A DNA stretch of 8,197 nt from Aquirhabdus sp. (lineage in GTDB: Bacteria > Pseudomonadota > Gammaproteobacteria > Pseudomonadales > Moraxellaceae): the NCBI GenBank assembly GCA_030150595.1, contig JASLFQ010000184.1, positions 1 to 8,197 of the forward strand, written 5' to 3'. The notes below the pieces were generated by a model. The model did no database searches and was not told the DNA's origin. It worked only from the letters and a program-made list of their open reading frames with translations. A program made the position numbers and the translations under genes. Below are positions 5,861 through 8,197 of this stretch, one piece after another. Position 1 is the first letter of the stretch. Each line of letters opens with the position of its first letter.

Positions 5861-8197
5861 ATGAATCCATCCCGTTTATTTATTGTTCGGCCTGTTGCAA
5901 CATCGTTGTTGATGCTGGCGATTTTGCTGGCAGGTTTTGGGGCGTTTCGCTTTTTACCGATTTCTGCATTACCTGAAGTTGATTACCCAACTATTCAGGT
6001 GGTGACATTATATCCCGGTGCAAGTCCTGATGTAACGACGTCATCGATTACTGCGCCACTTGAGGTTCAGTTTGGGCAGATGCCTGGCTTAAATCAGATG
6101 TCTTCGACCAGCTCTGGCGGAGCATCAGTCATTACCTTGCAGTTTGATCTGTCGTTAAGCCTTGATATTGCAGAGCAGGAAGTCCAAGCGGCGATTAATG
6201 CCAGTGGGAATTTATTGCCGACTGTCCTACCGATGCCACCGATTTATAACAAGGTCAATCCCGCCGATACGCCGATTATGACGATTGCGATCACGTCAAA
6301 CACAATGTCTTTGCCGCAAGTCGAAGATATGGTCGATACAAGGCTGGCGCAGAAGATTTCCCAAGTGCCTGGGGTGGGGTTGGTCAGTCTTTCGGGTGGA
6401 CAACGTCCTGCCGTCAGAATTGAAGCCAATCCGACCGCATTGGCGTCGTATGGTTTGAATATTGACGATGTGCGTACCGCGATAGGGAATGCTAATGTCA
6501 ATGAAGCTAAAGGTAGCTTTGATGGGCCGATGCGTGCGTCAACGATTGATGCCAATGACCAATTGCAAACAGCAGAAGATTATAAAGATCTGATTCTGGC
6601 TTTTAGAAATGGTGCACCCATTCGTTTATCGGATGTGGCTGATACTATTTCTGGCGCGGAAGATACACGGCTTGCAGCATGGGCTAATAAAACGCCTGCC
6701 ATTATTTTGAATATTCAACGCCAACCTGGTGCTAACGTCATCGCAGTTGTCGATAGCATTAAGAAGCTGATGCCGCAGTTGCAGCAAAGTTTGCCACAAT
6801 CGCTGACAGTGACCGTTCTAAATGATCAAACAACGACAATCCGTGCGTCTGTTTCCGATGTTCAGTTTGAGTTGATGCTGTCGGTTGTGCTGGTTGTGAT
6901 GGTGATTTTCTTATTTTTAAGAAACTTACCCGCGACTTTGATTCCCAGTGTGGCTGTACCGCTGTCATTGATAGGTACGTTTGGCGTGATGTATTTGGCT
7001 GGATTCTCGATCAATAATTTGACCTTGATGGCCTTAACGATTGCGACTGGTTTTGTGGTCGATGATGCGATCGTGATGATTGAGAATATTTCCCGTTATA
7101 TTGAAGCGGGTGATACACCTCTACAAGCGGCGCTGAAAGGCTCTTCACAAATTGGTTTTACCATTATTTCGTTGACCATTTCTCTGATTGCGGTGTTGAT
7201 TCCATTGCTGTTCATGGGCGATGTGGTTGGGCGTTTGTTCCGTGAATTTGCGATTACGCTTGCGGTATCGATTTTGATTTCAGCCGTAGTGTCGTTGACG
7301 CTGACGCCAATGATGTGCTCCAAGTTATTGCGTCATGTTCCTGAAGAGAAGCAGGGGCGGTTTTATCATGCGAGTGGACAAGTCTTTGAGCGTATTATTG
7401 CTCGTTACGGCAAGATGCTCACTTGGGTGCTGGATCGTCAAAGCTTAGTGCTGATCGTATTTGGTGGCACATTAGTATTGACCGCACTGCTTTATATCTT
7501 TATTCCGAAAGGTTTTTTTCCAGTACAAGATACTGGGGTAATCCAAGGGATTACCGATGCAAGCCAATCGATTTCATTTGCCAGTATGGCCGAACGACAG
7601 CAGGCACTTGCTGATGTGGTATTGAAAGATCCAGCGGTTGAAAGCTTGAGTTCATTTATTGGCGTGGATGGTACGAATACTTCGCTGAATAGTGGACGGA
7701 TGTTGATTACGCTTAAACCTCATGGTACGCGACCCTCTGCATCGGATGTGATTCGCCGTTTAGAGCCGAAGGTAGCGAATGTCGCAGGCATTACTTTGTT
7801 TATGCAACCTGTGCAAGATTTGACCATTGAAGATCGTGTCAGTCGCACACAATATCAGTTCACTTTGCAGGATGCTGATCCTGTGGAATTGGCGAAATGG
7901 GTACCGAAACTGGTTGATCGTTTAAGTCAGTTACCACAGTTAGCAGACGTAGCGAGCGATCAACAAAATCAGGGTACACAGGCGTATATTGATATTGATC
8001 GAGATACTGCGGGTCGATTAGGCATTACGCCTGCGACGATTGATAGCGCATTGTATAGTGCATATGGGCAGCGGATTGTGTCGACAATTTTTACCCAATC
8101 GAATCAGTATCGCGTGATACTTGGGGTGAAACCAGAATATCAGCAAGGGCCGATTTCTCTCAATAATTTGTATGTGACAGCAAGTACAACAACGACG
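5861..8197 (+). CDS. mdtB: RND multidrug efflux transporter, MdtB type, 3'-truncated by the window edge
   Basis: MdtB is an inner-membrane proton-driven RND pump subunit; in E. coli it forms a heterotrimer with MdtC and, with MdtA and TolC, exports compounds such as bile salts and novobiocin. The frame is open from the tandem ATGs to the last base: 779 codons here against about 1040 in the family, so roughly the last quarter is missing. Numbering from 5861, TM1 spans about residues 11-30 ([16 protein letters not shown]), then a porter loop with [21 protein letters not shown] and QRQPGAN, TM2 at about 334-355, and TM4 with the proton-relay Asp pair D401-D402 in [25 protein letters not shown] and LTLTPMMC follow, then TM7 at about 529-548 and [12 protein letters not shown] opening the second porter loop. 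No frameshift or internal stop was found. Segments such as [16 protein letters not shown] match MdtB better than MdtC. ATG 5858 is an alternative start, adding one Met. Confidence 0.95.
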   Translation, partial: MNPSRLFIVRPVATSLLMLAILLAGFGAFRFLPISALPEVDYPTIQVVTLYPGASPDVTTSSITAPLEVQFGQMPGLNQMSSTSSGGASVITLQFDLSLSLDIAEQEVQAAINASGNLLPTVLPMPPIYNKVNPADTPIMTIAITSNTMSLPQVEDMVDTRLAQKISQVPGVGLVSLSGGQRPAVRIEANPTALASYGLNIDDVRTAIGNANVNEAKGSFDGPMRASTIDANDQLQTAEDYKDLILAFRNGAPIRLSDVADTISGAEDTRLAAWANKTPAIILNIQRQPGANVIAVVDSIKKLMPQLQQSLPQSLTVTVLNDQTTTIRASVSDVQFELMLSVVLVVMVIFLFLRNLPATLIPSVAVPLSLIGTFGVMYLAGFSINNLTLMALTIATGFVVDDAIVMIENISRYIEAGDTPLQAALKGSSQIGFTIISLTISLIAVLIPLLFMGDVVGRLFREFAITLAVSILISAVVSLTLTPMMCSKLLRHVPEEKQGRFYHASGQVFERIIARYGKMLTWVLDRQSLVLIVFGGTLVLTALLYIFIPKGFFPVQDTGVIQGITDASQSISFASMAERQQALADVVLKDPAVESLSSFIGVDGTNTSLNSGRMLITLKPHGTRPSASDVIRRLEPKVANVAGITLFMQPVQDLTIEDRVSRTQYQFTLQDADPVELAKWVPKLVDRLSQLPQLADVASDQQNQGTQAYIDIDRDTAGRLGITPATIDSALYSAYGQRIVSTIFTQSNQYRVILGVKPEYQQGPISLNNLYVTASTTTT

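Noticed and set aside
6244..7323. Minus-strand frames of 69-103 codons inside the mdtB-type gene
   Set aside because: They are antisense to a continuous, conserved RND reading frame and match no protein family I recognise.
7423..7614. Plus-strand frame of 63 codons inside mdtB, considered as a sign of a frameshift
   Set aside because: The mdtB frame reads through this stretch without interruption ([12 protein letters not shown] then [10 protein letters not shown]), so the other frame is a shadow.
5861..8197. Possibility that the RND gene is MdtC or an AcrB-type pump rather than MdtB
   Set aside because: Remembered MdtB segments fit clearly better than MdtC at the N-terminus, at [13 protein letters not shown] and at PKGFFPVQD, and the adaptor immediately upstream is MdtA-type.

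Overview
The window looks like a chromosomal segment of a gammaproteobacterium, most likely Moraxellaceae (Acinetobacter-like). This rests on reading the protein sequences, not on a search. GyrA keeps the gammaproteobacterial layout but carries an acidic insertion in its C-terminal domain. The tryptophanyl-tRNA synthetase has the TTTGTPHLGNY signature of the Pseudomonas/Moraxellaceae type rather than the E. coli type. The coding DNA has moderate GC and the intergenic DNA is clearly AT-rich.

Layout from left to right: (1) the 3' part of gyrA (1-2316, +), entering at about residue 145 in E. coli numbering, so the catalytic tyrosine and quinolone-resistance region lie upstream of the window; (2) a strong hairpin terminator (2334-2369) in the short convergent gap, apparently serving both strands; (3) an AT-rich minus-strand gene (2383-2892) for an unrecognised protein with about three membrane segments; (4) a divergent intergenic region of 191 bp; (5) trpS (3084-4106, +), complete; (6) a 452-bp AT-rich non-coding gap with a long hairpin just after trpS, a second inverted repeat, and candidate promoters for the next operon; (7) an efflux operon on the + strand: a complete mdtA-type periplasmic adaptor (4559-5851) and the first roughly 780 codons of an mdtB-type RND transporter (5861 to the window end). 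The mdtB ribosome binding site overlaps the mdtA stop codon. An mdtC-type partner would be expected just beyond the right edge.

The first half is core information-processing genes (DNA supercoiling and tRNA charging). The right half is a drug/metabolite efflux system whose adaptor and pump subunits act together across the envelope, presumably with a TolC-type outer membrane channel encoded elsewhere. No mobile element, CRISPR array, tRNA or rRNA was seen. Nothing here is clearly a new system. The points most worth a second look are the unrecognised membrane protein between gyrA and trpS, the natural histidine-rich tail on the MdtA-type adaptor, and the structured long gap before the efflux operon.
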